In this document: positions 24,798-34,614 of the stretch, in pieces | How positions within the stretch are numbered: the first letter of the stretch is position 1 | Layout: every line of letters starts with the position of its first letter | Source: Halanaerobium kushneri | Lineage (GTDB): Bacteria > Bacillota > Halanaerobiia > Halanaerobiales > Halanaerobiaceae | Direction of reading: 5' to 3' | DNA length: 64,000 bases | Assembly (NCBI RefSeq): GCF_900156285.1 | Contig: NZ_FTNC01000007.1 | Location: forward strand, 62,001-126,000 | The notes under the pieces: model-generated | Database searches by the model: none | Seen by the model: the letters and a program-made list of their open reading frames with translations, nothing else | What the model was told of the DNA's origin: nothing | Position numbers and translations under genes: made by a program

Positions 24798-26009
24798 ATG
24801 TATGGACTGGTGCTTGAAGGTGGGGGAGCAAAAGGAGCTTATCATATAGGTGCTCTGAAAGCTCTTAAAGAACTTAATATTGAAATCGAAGCAGTTGCTG
24901 GCACCTCAATTGGAGCAATGAATGGAGCTATGTTTGTCCAGGATAAACTGGATCTAGCCTATGATTACTGGTATAATATTTCCACCTCCAAGGTTCTAGA
25001 TATAGAGGATAAATATTTATCTGAGCTGTTGAATTTAAGTATTAATCAAAATAATTTATCATATTTTATTAACAAAGCGAAAGAAGTATTACAGAATAGA
25101 GGTCTCGATAATTCGTTTTTACGAGAAATTCTAGAAGAAAATATAGATGAGGAATATTTAAGAAAATCTAATATTAATTTTGCAATAGTTACTCTTTCTC
25201 TAAGTGATTTAAAACCGCTGGAGTTATTTTTAGAAGATATTCCGGAGGGAAAAGTTATTGACTATATTATGGCCAGCTCTTATTTACCCGCTTTTAAGAT
25301 GCAGAGAATTGACGGTAAAATTTTAATCGATGGTGGGTTTTATGAGAATTTGCCAATAAAAACTCTCCAAAACAAAGGATATAAAAATATAATAGCAATT
25401 AGAACTTATGGGCTTGGAGATATAGAAAAAAAGACTGATGAAAAACAAGAATTAATTTTTATTAATCCCAGTCAGGAACTGGGAAGAATGTTAAATTTTG
25501 ATCAACAAAATGCTCGTAAAAATATTAAAATGGGTTATTATGATACACTGCGGTATTTTAAAGACCTGGCTGGAGATAAATATTATTTAAATATTAAAGA
25601 GAATGAAAGTTATTTTATTAATTATTTGCTGAATCTTGATGAAGAAATTATAAAAAGACTTTTAAAACAATTATCACTGGCTGAAAAACCCTATCTTCGT
25701 TCGTTTTTCGAAAATTTAATCCCTAAGCTGGTTAATATGTTAGAAATTGATTATAGTTCCAGCTATACGGTTATTGTGACCAGATTATTGGAGGAGTTGG
25801 CTGCTTCTTTGAATATTGATCGGTATCGGATTTACAGTTTTGAGGAACTATTAAAACTGGTTAGAGAAAACTATCAGCAAAAAGATGAAAGTTTAGCCAG
25901 AAAACTGCCAGCTTTTATTAAAACAAGTACATTACTGCCCGGGCAGCTCAAAAAAGATTTGTTAATTGATATAGCAGAAAAATTATTCATAAAAACAGGG
26001 AGTAAGTAA
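24798..26009 (+). CDS. Patatin-like phospholipase family protein
   Basis: About 403 residues. The patatin fold at about 1-230 shows the oxyanion loop LEGGGAKGAYHIG, the nucleophile motif GTSIG (S37) and the catalytic DGG (D178) in LIDGGFYENLP. The remaining C-terminal half is helical and unassigned. It would hydrolyse acyl esters of lipids, probably at the membrane surface. ATG 24798 is preferred because GAGGGG lies 8 bases before it. It stands alone between tRNA-Sec and udk. Confidence 0.88.
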   Translation: MYGLVLEGGGAKGAYHIGALKALKELNIEIEAVAGTSIGAMNGAMFVQDKLDLAYDYWYNISTSKVLDIEDKYLSELLNLSINQNNLSYFINKAKEVLQNRGLDNSFLREILEENIDEEYLRKSNINFAIVTLSLSDLKPLELFLEDIPEGKVIDYIMASSYLPAFKMQRIDGKILIDGGFYENLPIKTLQNKGYKNIIAIRTYGLGDIEKKTDEKQELIFINPSQELGRMLNFDQQNARKNIKMGYYDTLRYFKDLAGDKYYLNIKENESYFINYLLNLDEEIIKRLLKQLSLAEKPYLRSFFENLIPKLVNMLEIDYSSSYTVIVTRLLEELAASLNIDRYRIYSFEELLKLVRENYQQKDESLARKLPAFIKTSTLLPGQLKKDLLIDIAEKLFIKTGSK

Positions 26010-26092
26010 TTTTAATCAATAAAGCAAATAAAGTTAAAATAATTGTTTGATTAATAGAAACAAATATTAATAAATAAAAAGGAGTTAACTGA

Positions 26093-26707
26093 ATGAGTGC
26101 ACTTTTAATTGGAATAGCAGGCGGAACTGCATCAGGTAAAACAACACTTGCCAGAATTTTAAAAGATTCTTTTCAGGATAATGTTACAATCTTAAAACAT
26201 GATTACTATTATTATGATCGTAGTCATTTTAGAGTTGCAGATCATAAAATTAATTTTGATCATCCTGATTCTTTTGAGACTGATCTGCTGGTAAAACAGC
26301 TGCAGGAACTTAAAGCCGGTAAAACTATAGAGAGACCAGTTTATTCTTATAAAACAAATGAAAGACTTGCAAAAAAGAAAAAGGTCCAACCGGCTCCGAT
26401 AATTATTGTGGAAGGTATTTTGATTTTTCATTATGAAGAATTAAAAAATCTTTTTGATTTAAAGATTTATGTTGATACTGATGCTGATATCAGGCTTTTA
26501 AGAAGAATCAGTAGAGATATAAAAGAAAGAGACAGAACTTTTGAGTCTGTTAAAAATCAATATTTAAAAACTGTAAAACCTATGCATCAAAAATTTGTTG
26601 AACCCAGTAAGTATCAGGCTGATATTATTATTCCTCATGGAGGATTAAATGAGATAGCCAATGATTTAATAATAAAAAAAATTAAGGATCATTTGAGACA
26701 AATTTAG
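26093..26707 (+). CDS. udk: Uridine kinase
   Basis: Phosphorylates uridine and cytidine in pyrimidine salvage. The 204-residue protein has the Walker A motif GGTASGKT at 10-17, HDYYYYDRSHF, NFDHPDSFETDLL and the lid segment RRISRDIKERDRT, all typical for Udk. AAGGAG precedes the ATG. A terminator follows, so it is probably a single-gene unit. Confidence 0.95.
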   Translation: MSALLIGIAGGTASGKTTLARILKDSFQDNVTILKHDYYYYDRSHFRVADHKINFDHPDSFETDLLVKQLQELKAGKTIERPVYSYKTNERLAKKKKVQPAPIIIVEGILIFHYEELKNLFDLKIYVDTDADIRLLRRISRDIKERDRTFESVKNQYLKTVKPMHQKFVEPSKYQADIIIPHGGLNEIANDLIIKKIKDHLRQI

Positions 26708-26710
26708 AAA

Positions 26711-26738
26711 ATAGCAGCTAAGGCTGCTATATTTTTTT
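26711..26738 (+). terminator. Terminator after udk
   Basis: ATAGCAGC pairs perfectly with GCTGCTAT around TAAG, followed by seven T residues. Confidence 0.9.
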
Positions 26739-26806
26739 GGTTAAATTGTAAAAAAAATACAGGAAAACTAAATTTTATCTTGAATAAAGATTTAGGAGGT
26801 GTAATA

Positions 26807-27439
26807 ATGTTTAAAAATAAAGTCAATTTTATTTTAGTAGTATTTGTGTTGTTGATAGTTTTTATTTATTATAATCAGGATCCTGAGTCAGTTCTGGATT
26901 CCGGTTCAGAAAGTAATCTAAATATTTTAGAGACAGGTAAGATGCAGGATAATATAAATAATGAAGAACTAGATAAAAAAATTGTTGTTCATCTGGCGGG
27001 AAATGTAAAAAAACCTGGAGTATATAAATTAAATAAAAATGACAGGTTGGTTGATTTAATTAAGGCTGCTGGCGGTCTTAAAGAAAAGGCTGATCTGGCT
27101 AAGATAAATTTGGCTGAAAAATTATATGATGGCCAGAAAATATTTATTGAAGAAAAAATAAAAATTAAACCTAGTTCGACTTTTGCTGATCCAGAAAATG
27201 AAGTAAATGAGAAGTCTGTAATTAATAATTTTTCAGCTAATAGTTCTTTGATTAATATCAATCAGGCTGATCAAAATCGCTTAGAAAAATTGAGTGGAAT
27301 TGGTCCTGCCAAGGCAGCAGCTATTATAAAGTATAGAGAGCAAAATGATTATTTTTCTCGTAAAGAAGACCTTTTAAATGTGAGTGGTATTGGAGAAAAA
27401 ACGCTGGAAAATATTAGAGATGAGATTGTTTTACAGTGA
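26807..27439 (+). CDS. comEA: ComEA-type competence / DNA-binding protein
   Basis: Membrane-anchored DNA receptor of the uptake machinery, about 210 residues. It has an N-terminal membrane anchor (about 7-24), a SLBB-like domain (about 62-118: VHLAGNVKKPGVYKLNKNDRLVDLIKAAGG) and a C-terminal helix-hairpin-helix domain (about 146-208: ININQADQNRLEKLSGIGPAKAAAIIKYRE). ATG 26807 follows AGGAGGTG. It overlaps comEC by 4 bases. Confidence 0.93.
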   Translation: MFKNKVNFILVVFVLLIVFIYYNQDPESVLDSGSESNLNILETGKMQDNINNEELDKKIVVHLAGNVKKPGVYKLNKNDRLVDLIKAAGGLKEKADLAKINLAEKLYDGQKIFIEEKIKIKPSSTFADPENEVNEKSVINNFSANSSLININQADQNRLEKLSGIGPAKAAAIIKYREQNDYFSRKEDLLNVSGIGEKTLENIRDEIVLQ

Positions 27440-29760
27440 AAATTAAGAGGAGACCTGCTTTTTTTCTGGCTGCAGCTTTAATGACTGGAATTTTAAGTAG
27501 TTATTTACTGATTAAGATGGAACTAATAGATATTCTAAAAATATTTATATTTATCGAAATAGTATATCTGTTTTTTTATATTTTCTTTATTTTAAATAGC
27601 AGCAAAAACTCAATTTATATCTGGCTGCTAATACTTTTTCTGATTCTTGGTAGTGTTTTATATAGCTTTCAGGAATATAAATATAGAAGTAATTACTCCT
27701 GTATAAATTCTGCTGATGAGGGTTTGAATAAAGTTCTGGCTGAAATTAAATTTGATATTGGTGATCTGGAAAGTGATCAGATTTGTCTTAAACCAGTTAG
27801 GATTAATGGGAAAAAAACTAAATATGGTAAAATAATTTTAAATTCTAAAATGATTAAGAGGTTTAATGATGGTGATCTGGTTAGCCTGGAACTGAAATTA
27901 AATAAACCGACTCCTGCTTTAAATCCGGGTGCATTTTCTTATCTTAAATATTTAAAAAAGCAAGAAATTTATCTTCAGGGGTGGGACCCTCATAATATTA
28001 GTCTGCTCAGGCAGAAAAAAACATTTAGAAACTTAATTATTAATATTAAAAAAATTTTTATCAAAAAAATAAATTGTTTATTCTCTAAAGATAAGGCTGC
28101 CTTTATTAAAGCAATTTTGCTTGGTGAAAGAAAATATTTAAGCTATAAGCAGGAGTCACTGCTTCGAAATGCAGGTGCCAGTCATTTGCTTGCTATCTCG
28201 GGACTGCACATGGGTATTTTAATTTTTACTTTCTCTTTTATTTTATTTAAACTCTGTTCTGAAAGGAGAAATGCGCTTTATTTACTTAGCATTTTAACTT
28301 TTATCTATATTATCATGGTCGGGGCTGCTATTTCTATAATTAGGGCGGCACTACTTGCTTTATTATTTTTATGGTCAGATGAATTTAATCGTGAGGGAGA
28401 TTTTTTAAATATTATTTCTCTAACTTTAATTGTCAACCTGATTATAGATCCTTCTGCTTTATTTAGTGTATCTTTACAGCTATCTTATATTCTTGTACTG
28501 GCACTATTTTATCTAACTCCTTTATTTAATCAGTTTTTACCGGTTTTTTTTGCTGTCTCAGTTTCTGCACAACTTTCTTCTCTGGCTGTAGTTGCTTATT
28601 ATTTTAATGAATATTCTTTTATTGCTTTAATCACAAATCTCTGGGCAATTCCATTGATTACAATACTTCTACCTTTAATATTTTTTATACTTATATTTTC
28701 TTTTATAAGTTTAAATCTGCTAAAAGTCCCTGTTCTTTTAGTGAGCCTGGGATTGAAAATTTTATTTGCTGGTCTGGAGCTGATGACTTCGATTCAGGGT
28801 AAAGCCCTGATCATTGCTCAGCCTAAAGTAATAATTGTTATTTTTTACTACTTGCTTTTGTTTAGTTTACCCTATGTTTATCAAAAAAGATATATTAATT
28901 TAAAAGCCAGGCAGTATAGAATCTGGCGGTTAATAGTTCCAGTTCTATTAATCATAGTTATAATTTCTTTTTTTATAAATCCAACATCTGGTAATCTGGA
29001 AATAAATTATTTAGCTGTCGGACAGGGAGATGGGATATTAATTCAATTTCCAGATGGCAAAAATATGCTGCTTGATACAGGACCTCCAGGTAGTGAAGGT
29101 AGAAATATCGAATACAGTATTATCTCATATCTTAATTACCTTGGCATTAGAAGTCTTGATTATCTGATGATCAGTCATTTTGATGCAGATCATGCAGGAG
29201 GACTTAGCCATCTGCTTCAGCGGAAAAATGTTAAATCAATTATGATTCCTCCCTATCTGCAAAAAACTGATTTACATTATCAGCTGGCAGCAGAAATAGA
29301 TAAAGATTCGAAAGTAAACTTTTTAACTGCAGGCATGAGTTTTAAAATTGCTGATTGTTACTTTAAAATATTGAACCCGGCGCCAGATAATATTAGCGAA
29401 GATCGGAATGAAAACTCAATTGTTTTTCTACTGAAATATAAAAAAAGAAATTTCTTGTTTACAGGTGACTTATCTAAAGATGGGGAAGCAAAAATAATTA
29501 AAAAATATAATCTACCTGAAATTGATATTCTCAAGGTAGGTCATCACGGCAGTAAAAGCTCAAGTGGGAAAATTATGCTTTCACAATTAAAACCTAAGCT
29601 GGCTATTATCTCTGTTGGCAGAAATAATTTTGGTCATCCTGCCAGAGAAGTTATCAATAGATTTAATAAGTTAAAAATAAAATATTTACGTACTGATCAG
29701 CAGGGAATGATTAAAATAATTTCTGATGGTCAAAATATTAAGCTAAACACTTTTAAATAA
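27436..29760 (+). CDS. comEC: ComEC/Rec2-type DNA uptake channel
   Basis: Full-length 774-residue inner-membrane DNA channel. It has N-terminal membrane segments, a DUF4131-like outside domain, and the Competence domain with HLLAISGLHMGI near residue 250. A C-terminal metallo-beta-lactamase domain carries HFDADHAGG and later HHGS. The GTG start overlaps the comEA stop. Together with comEA it suggests natural transformation potential; pilus genes are not in the window. The nuclease-like domain retains its metal motif. Confidence 0.95.
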   Translation: MKIKRRPAFFLAAALMTGILSSYLLIKMELIDILKIFIFIEIVYLFFYIFFILNSSKNSIYIWLLILFLILGSVLYSFQEYKYRSNYSCINSADEGLNKVLAEIKFDIGDLESDQICLKPVRINGKKTKYGKIILNSKMIKRFNDGDLVSLELKLNKPTPALNPGAFSYLKYLKKQEIYLQGWDPHNISLLRQKKTFRNLIINIKKIFIKKINCLFSKDKAAFIKAILLGERKYLSYKQESLLRNAGASHLLAISGLHMGILIFTFSFILFKLCSERRNALYLLSILTFIYIIMVGAAISIIRAALLALLFLWSDEFNREGDFLNIISLTLIVNLIIDPSALFSVSLQLSYILVLALFYLTPLFNQFLPVFFAVSVSAQLSSLAVVAYYFNEYSFIALITNLWAIPLITILLPLIFFILIFSFISLNLLKVPVLLVSLGLKILFAGLELMTSIQGKALIIAQPKVIIVIFYYLLLFSLPYVYQKRYINLKARQYRIWRLIVPVLLIIVIISFFINPTSGNLEINYLAVGQGDGILIQFPDGKNMLLDTGPPGSEGRNIEYSIISYLNYLGIRSLDYLMISHFDADHAGGLSHLLQRKNVKSIMIPPYLQKTDLHYQLAAEIDKDSKVNFLTAGMSFKIADCYFKILNPAPDNISEDRNENSIVFLLKYKKRNFLFTGDLSKDGEAKIIKKYNLPEIDILKVGHHGSKSSSGKIMLSQLKPKLAIISVGRNNFGHPAREVINRFNKLKIKYLRTDQQGMIKIISDGQNIKLNTFK

Positions 29761-29860
29761 AAATTCAGTTGAGTTATTTTTCTGACTGGAGAGGATCCCT
29801 AAAATATGTTAAACTATAATAGCAGATAAAGTTATTTATAATTATTGAGGTGTAATAAAA

Positions 29861-30868
29861 ATGGATGTAGAAGGATTTATTAAGAGTGAAAAAAAAGCAA
29901 AGAGTTTATATTATATTTATGCAGAAAACTCATATTTAAGGAATAAATTTAAAGAAAAATTTATTGCAAAATTTGTGCCGGAGTTAATAAGGGATTTTAA
30001 TCTTTCTTATGTTAATCCAGGAGAAGACTATTTAAAAAGACTTTCAAATGCTGTTAAGACTCCTCCGATGGGAGCAGAAAAAAGATTTGTTATTTCTCAT
30101 TTTGGTGATGATGAATCTTTAAACAAGAAAGAAAAGCAGAAACTTCTGGATATTTTTAATAATTTAGATAAGAGTGTAAGTCTGCTATTTCTAACAGCAA
30201 ATAAGGTAGATAAAAGAAAAAAGTTTTATCTTAATTTAAAGAAAATTGCTGTGTATCAGGAATTTGAAACTCCTCGTTATCGAGATCTGGATCAGTGGAT
30301 TATTAAGCGTTTTCACAACCATAATAAAAAAATTGATAGACAGAGTATAAAAATGCTGGAAAATATGTTTAGTAATAAACTGGAAATTTTAAATAGTGAG
30401 ATAGAAAAAATTATAACTCGCTATCCAGATAAGCAGAAGCTCTCATATTATGATCTTAAGGCTATAATCAGCAGAGAAAAATTTTTAGAAGATGAAGAAA
30501 TTTTTAGTTTTTTAGATTTGATTGGTGATAAAAAAACTGATCAGGCTCTTTTGACTTTAAAAGAAATGTTAAATAAAGGAGTATATCCTCTGTATTTACT
30601 GACAATGCTCAAGAATCAAATTGAACTTTTGATGCAGGTTAAATTTTACAGTCAGTATACTCATGATAACCGAGAAATAGCCAGGAAAATAAATAAGCAC
30701 CCCTATCCAGTAAAAAAAGCAATGCAGAGATGTAAAAACTTTACTCAAAAAGAACTTGAAAAAATTCTAGAAGAAATTTTACAGGCTAATTATCATTTTT
30801 TAACCGGTTACTACCCAGATCAGAATACCGCTTTAGAAATGATTATAATTAAATCAATTGCCTATTAA
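29861..30868 (+). CDS. holA: DNA polymerase III subunit delta
   Basis: Clamp-loader subunit of 335 residues that opens the beta clamp. The sequence follows the HolA family: an N-terminal AAA+-like fold without a Walker motif (YYIYAENSYLRNKFKEKF; LLFLTANKVDKRKKF), a middle lid, and a C-terminal helical collar (FSFLDLIGDKKTDQALLTL; YPLYLLTMLKNQIELLMQVK). GAGGTG precedes the ATG. comEC-holA-rpsT order is common in Firmicutes. Confidence 0.92.
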   Translation: MDVEGFIKSEKKAKSLYYIYAENSYLRNKFKEKFIAKFVPELIRDFNLSYVNPGEDYLKRLSNAVKTPPMGAEKRFVISHFGDDESLNKKEKQKLLDIFNNLDKSVSLLFLTANKVDKRKKFYLNLKKIAVYQEFETPRYRDLDQWIIKRFHNHNKKIDRQSIKMLENMFSNKLEILNSEIEKIITRYPDKQKLSYYDLKAIISREKFLEDEEIFSFLDLIGDKKTDQALLTLKEMLNKGVYPLYLLTMLKNQIELLMQVKFYSQYTHDNREIARKINKHPYPVKKAMQRCKNFTQKELEKILEEILQANYHFLTGYYPDQNTALEMIIIKSIAY

Positions 30869-30909
30869 AAAAATCCAGCCTCAGCTTCAGACGAAGGGGC
30901 TGGATTTTT
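30869..30909. terminator. Terminator after holA
   Basis: AAATCCAGCC pairs with GGCTGGATTT around an 18-base loop, with A- and T-runs on either side, so it can act in both directions between convergent holA and rpsT. Confidence 0.85.
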
Positions 30910-30923
30910 ATATTTAAAAACAA

Positions 30924-30947
30924 AAACTCACCCAGCTGGATGAGTTT
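30924..30947 (-). terminator. Terminator of rpsT
   Basis: On the minus strand AAACTCA and TGAGTTT surround a CCAGCTGG core, giving a nearly perfect 24-base palindrome followed by TTGTTTTT. Confidence 0.75.
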
Positions 30948-30952
30948 AATAA

Positions 30953-30976
30953 TTTAAAAGATAGCTATCTTTTAAA
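30953..30976. repeat. Perfect 24-base palindrome after rpsT
   Basis: TTTAAAAGATAG is followed directly by its reverse complement with no loop, 16 bases beyond the rpsT stop. It may act as an mRNA 3' stabiliser or a binding site for a dimeric protein. Confidence 0.6.
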
Positions 30977-30992
30977 CAAATTCAATTTTAAA

Positions 30993-31253
30993 TTACATAT
31001 TATTATACATCTTTGTGAGGCGGGATTTTTTGCGGGCTGCATTGTTCTTATGAATAATATTTCTTGTTACAGCCTTATCGATGACCTTTTTAGTCTCTTT
31101 TAACTGTTCTGCAGCAGCTTCTTTGTCCCCTGCTTCAACTGCTTTTTCCATATCCTTAATCGCATTTTTTAATCTGTCCTTCCACTCGCGATTTTGAGCA
31201 GTTTTCTTTTCTGTGATTTTAACTCTTTTCTTAGCAGATTTAATAATAGGCAT
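30993..31253 (-). CDS. rpsT: 30S ribosomal protein S20
   Basis: The 86-residue, Lys/Arg-rich protein binds the 5' domain of 16S rRNA. Family features are MPIIKSAKKRVKITEKK at the start, an Ala/Lys helical body and KNNAARKKSRLTK at the end. AGGGGGTG lies 7 bases before the ATG. It is the usual lone minus-strand gene facing holA and diverging from lepA. Confidence 0.96.
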   Translation of the reverse strand: MPIIKSAKKRVKITEKKTAQNREWKDRLKNAIKDMEKAVEAGDKEAAAEQLKETKKVIDKAVTRNIIHKNNAARKKSRLTKMYNNM

Positions 31254-31315
31254 CTAACTTCACCCCCTCTTAAATGTAAGTATTTATACTCTCAGACTTA
31301 ATTTGCAACATTTCA

Positions 31316-31344
31316 ATTTTAACATGTTGTTCTTTAAAATGCAA
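31316..31344 (-). promoter_or_regulatory. Promoter of rpsT
   Basis: On the minus strand TTGCAT (31339-31344), a 17-base spacer and TAAAAT (31316-31321). Confidence 0.7.
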
Positions 31345-31423
31345 GAGTTAAATTTAAAAAATCAGTCCCAGGTTAAAAGAGTTTAAAGATATCTATCTTA
31401 ATTAAGGCAGCCTAAAAAGAGAA

Positions 31424-31452
31424 TTGATTAATAGAGCCAAGTATAATATAAT
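31424..31452 (+). promoter_or_regulatory. Promoter of lepA
   Basis: TTGATT (31424-31429), a 17-base spacer and TATAAT (31447-31452), about 60 bases ahead of lepA. Confidence 0.65.
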
Positions 31453-31512
31453 AAAATTGCTGTAAATATATTTTGGTTAGAGCAAAATGATTCAAAAAAG
31501 GAGGAAGTTTTT

Positions 31513-33300
31513 TTGCAGACTGAAAAAATAAGAAATTTTTGCATAATTGCTCATATTGATCACGGGAAATCAACTCTTGCTGATCGTATGTTAGAATATA
31601 CAGGAACTATTACAGACCGTAAAATGCAGGAACAGGTTTTAGATAAAATGGATTTAGAAAGAGAAAGAGGGATAACAATTAAGGCTCAAGCAGTAACTAT
31701 TGAGCATCAGGGGTTTGAGTTAAATTTAATTGATACTCCTGGCCATGTTGATTTTGCCTATGAGGTTTCTCGATCTCTGGCTGCCTGTGAGGGAGCTCTT
31801 TTAGTAATTGACGCTGCTCAGGGTGTGGAGGCACAGACTATGGCCAATATTTATCTGGCCTTAGAGCATGATTTAGAAATTATTCCGGTTATTAATAAAA
31901 TTGATTTACCGTCCGCCAATCCTCAGCGAGTTAAAGAGCAGCTTTTAGACATAGGAATAGATCCGGATGAGGCGATTTTAGCCAGTGCTAAAGAGGGAAC
32001 CAATATTGATCAGATTCTAGAAGCCATTATTGAGCGTGTTCCAGCACCTCACAACGGGGAAAACAAAGCTTTAAGAGCTCTGGTTTTCGATACTCTTTAT
32101 GATTCCTACCAGGGAGTAATCGCTTATGTAAGAGTAATGGAGGGTTCGGTTAAAAAAGGGGATAAAATTTTATTAATGTCCAATCAAAAAAGTTATGAGG
32201 TTGATGAGGTTGGATTTTTTAGCCCGGCTATGCAGAAAAAAGACGAATTGAGTTCAGGTGAGGTCGGTTATATTATTTCAGGGATTAAAGATGTTCGAAA
32301 CTGCAGGGTCGGAGATACAATTACTTTAAAAAATAATCCAGCTAAAAAAGCTCTTCCTGGTTATCAGAAAGTACAGCCGATGGTATTCAGCGGACTTTAT
32401 CCGACTGACAATGCTGACTATGAAGTATTAAAAGAAGCTTTAGAAAAATTACAGTTAAATGATGCATCCTTTACTTTTGAGCCCGAAACCTCTGAGGCGC
32501 TTGGTTTTGGCTTTCGCTGTGGCTTTTTAGGGCTGCTGCATATGGAGGTTATACAGGAAAGACTGGAAAGAGAATATGATCTGGATCTTGTAATTACCGC
32601 TCCCAGTGTTGAATATCAGATTATCAAAAAGAATGGTGAGCAACTTAGAATAGAAAATCCGGCAGCTTTTCCCGAACAAAGCGAAATTGATAAAATTAAG
32701 GAACCTTTTGTAACTGCAGAGATTCATCTGCCGGAAGAATATGTTGGTCAGGCAATGGAGCTCTGTCAGGATAATCGGGGTGATTTTAAAGACATGCAGT
32801 ATATAGATCAAGATCGAGTTACCTTAAAATATGAAATGCCTTTAAGTGAAATTATTACTGATTTTTTTAATCAGTTAAAATCAAAGACCAGGGGTTATGC
32901 AACCTTAGATTATGAGTTAGAAGGGTATAAAGAATCAAAGCTGGTCAAACTTGATATTCTGGTAAATAAAGAGGTCGTTGATGCTCTTTCTACAATTGTA
33001 CATGACGAAAATTCATATCAACAGGGGAATGCTCTGGTAAGGAGATTAAAGGAAGTAATACCAAGACATATGTTTAAAGTTCCAATTCAGGCTGCTGTTG
33101 GTGGGAAAATTATTGCCAGAGTTAATATTCCTGCTATGCGTAAAAATGTTCTGCAGAAATGTTACGGTGGAGATGTCAGCCGTAAAAGAAAATTACTAGA
33201 AAAGCAGAAGGAAGGAAAAAAGAGAATGAAACAGGTTGGAAGTGTAGAAATTCCTCAGGAAGCATTTATGACAGTTTTAGAGAGGGATGAAAATGCCTGA
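31513..33300 (+). CDS. lepA: Elongation factor 4 (LepA)
   Basis: Ribosome-associated GTPase of 595 residues. G1 AHIDHGKST is at about 13-21, followed by [19 protein letters not shown] and NKIDLP. EF-G-like domains III and V and the LepA-specific C-terminal domain ([26 protein letters not shown]) follow. The start is a TTG behind AAGGAGG. Its last codons overlap the hemW start. Confidence 0.97.
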   Translation: MQTEKIRNFCIIAHIDHGKSTLADRMLEYTGTITDRKMQEQVLDKMDLERERGITIKAQAVTIEHQGFELNLIDTPGHVDFAYEVSRSLAACEGALLVIDAAQGVEAQTMANIYLALEHDLEIIPVINKIDLPSANPQRVKEQLLDIGIDPDEAILASAKEGTNIDQILEAIIERVPAPHNGENKALRALVFDTLYDSYQGVIAYVRVMEGSVKKGDKILLMSNQKSYEVDEVGFFSPAMQKKDELSSGEVGYIISGIKDVRNCRVGDTITLKNNPAKKALPGYQKVQPMVFSGLYPTDNADYEVLKEALEKLQLNDASFTFEPETSEALGFGFRCGFLGLLHMEVIQERLEREYDLDLVITAPSVEYQIIKKNGEQLRIENPAAFPEQSEIDKIKEPFVTAEIHLPEEYVGQAMELCQDNRGDFKDMQYIDQDRVTLKYEMPLSEIITDFFNQLKSKTRGYATLDYELEGYKESKLVKLDILVNKEVVDALSTIVHDENSYQQGNALVRRLKEVIPRHMFKVPIQAAVGGKIIARVNIPAMRKNVLQKCYGGDVSRKRKLLEKQKEGKKRMKQVGSVEIPQEAFMTVLERDENA

Positions 33301-34519
33301 TTTAAGTTTTAAGCAAGCAAATGCTTTATATATTCATTTTCCGTTCTGCAGCAGTAAATGTCCTTACTGTGACTTTTATTCAGTTAAATATTCGAAAAAA
33401 AGGGTGGACCTTTACTGGTTCGCCCTTTTTATGGAATTGGAAGAATTATCTCAAAAAGTAGATAATAATTTACTGCAGACAATTTATTTTGGTGGTGGGA
33501 CTCCTTCTCTGGTGCCTCCATTTTATATTAAAGAAATGATCAAATTGATAAGAAAGAGATTTAGGGTCACTCCAACTGCAGAAATTACTGCAGAAGTAAA
33601 CCCTGCTTCTATTAATGAAGAAAAAATAGTTGCTTTGAAAAGAGCCGGAATTAACAGATTAAGTGTAGGAATTCAGAGTTTTAATGATCATCATTTAAGC
33701 TTTTTGGGACGAGAAAGCAGTGGTGAAAAGAATAAAAAGATATTAAATTTAGTTAACAATTATTTCAATAATTATAGTGCTGATCTGATTTTTGCTTTGC
33801 CCAATCAGACTTTAAATGAGTTAAAAAAAGATTTGGAAACTTTGTTAAGTTTTAAACCTCCTCACATCTCTTTATATAACCTGGAAATACACGAAAACAC
33901 ACCATTTTATAAGCGTTATAATAGAGGTGAACTCAAATTACCGGCAGAAGAACTGGATGCAGAGATGTATGAGTTTGCTTTAGAACAACTAACTGCTGCT
34001 GATTATCAACACTATGAAATCTCAAATTTTGCTCAGAGAGCTTATAGAGCTCGTCATAATTATATTTACTGGTTATTTGAGCCTTATTTAGCACTAGGAC
34101 CAGGGGCGGCTGCTTTTGATGGCAGTTGTAGATCAGAAAATATAGCTGATTTAAATCATTATCTTAAATATTATAATCCGGAAAAATTAAGTTTTAAAGA
34201 AATAATTGAAAATAATCAGCTTTTAGATTCGGTAAAAAAATTTAATCCTAATCCAGAAATTAAAATTAGAAATTTGAACTGCCTCAGTAAGAAAGAACAA
34301 ATGGCTGAATATTCATTTCTGGCATTAAGAACCTCAGCAGGCATATTTTATCATCAATTTTATCGTAAATTTGATCTAGAGTTTAAATTAGTATATAAAG
34401 ATGAGATTAAAGAATTAAAGTCAAGTAAATTAATTAAAGAGGGAAATGAACGTATTTATTTAACAGAGAAGGGAAAAGAATTGGCAAATGAAGTTTTTTT
34501 GAAATTTTTGCTGGACTAA
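33293..34519 (+). CDS. hemW: Radical SAM heme chaperone HemW-type protein
   Basis: About 408 residues with the 4Fe-4S motif C19-x3-C23-x2-C26 ([13 protein letters not shown]), IYFGGGTPS and VNPASI glycine-rich segments, VGIQSFND, and a C-terminal HemN-type domain with a winged-helix end. HemW delivers heme to respiratory proteins and lacks the coproporphyrinogen-dehydrogenase specific Cys of HemN, fitting the C-x3-C-x2-C start read here. The second ATG (33293) has the better spacing to GAGAGGG. Neighbouring lepA upstream and the heat-shock operon downstream are standard. Confidence 0.88.
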   Translation: MPDLSFKQANALYIHFPFCSSKCPYCDFYSVKYSKKRVDLYWFALFMELEELSQKVDNNLLQTIYFGGGTPSLVPPFYIKEMIKLIRKRFRVTPTAEITAEVNPASINEEKIVALKRAGINRLSVGIQSFNDHHLSFLGRESSGEKNKKILNLVNNYFNNYSADLIFALPNQTLNELKKDLETLLSFKPPHISLYNLEIHENTPFYKRYNRGELKLPAEELDAEMYEFALEQLTAADYQHYEISNFAQRAYRARHNYIYWLFEPYLALGPGAAAFDGSCRSENIADLNHYLKYYNPEKLSFKEIIENNQLLDSVKKFNPNPEIKIRNLNCLSKKEQMAEYSFLALRTSAGIFYHQFYRKFDLEFKLVYKDEIKELKSSKLIKEGNERIYLTEKGKELANEVFLKFLLD

Positions 34520-34532
34520 ATTGAATTATAAT

Positions 34533-34561
34533 TTGACAAAAAAAAATCAATATGTTATTTT
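34533..34561 (+). promoter_or_regulatory. Promoter of the hrcA operon
   Basis: TTGACA (34533-34538), a 17-base spacer and TATTTT (34556-34561). The -10 is weak but lies just ahead of the CIRCE operator. Confidence 0.65.
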
Positions 34562-34572
34562 ATTATTAGCTG

Positions 34573-34599
34573 TTAGCACTCTCCTTAATTGAGTGCTAA
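34573..34599 (+). promoter_or_regulatory. CIRCE operator (HrcA binding site)
   Basis: A perfect TTAGCACTC-N9-GAGTGCTAA inverted repeat lies 15 bases upstream of hrcA. HrcA bound here represses the operon, and heat stress relieves it. Confidence 0.98.
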
Positions 34600-34614
34600 A
34601 AAAAGAGGTGAGAA

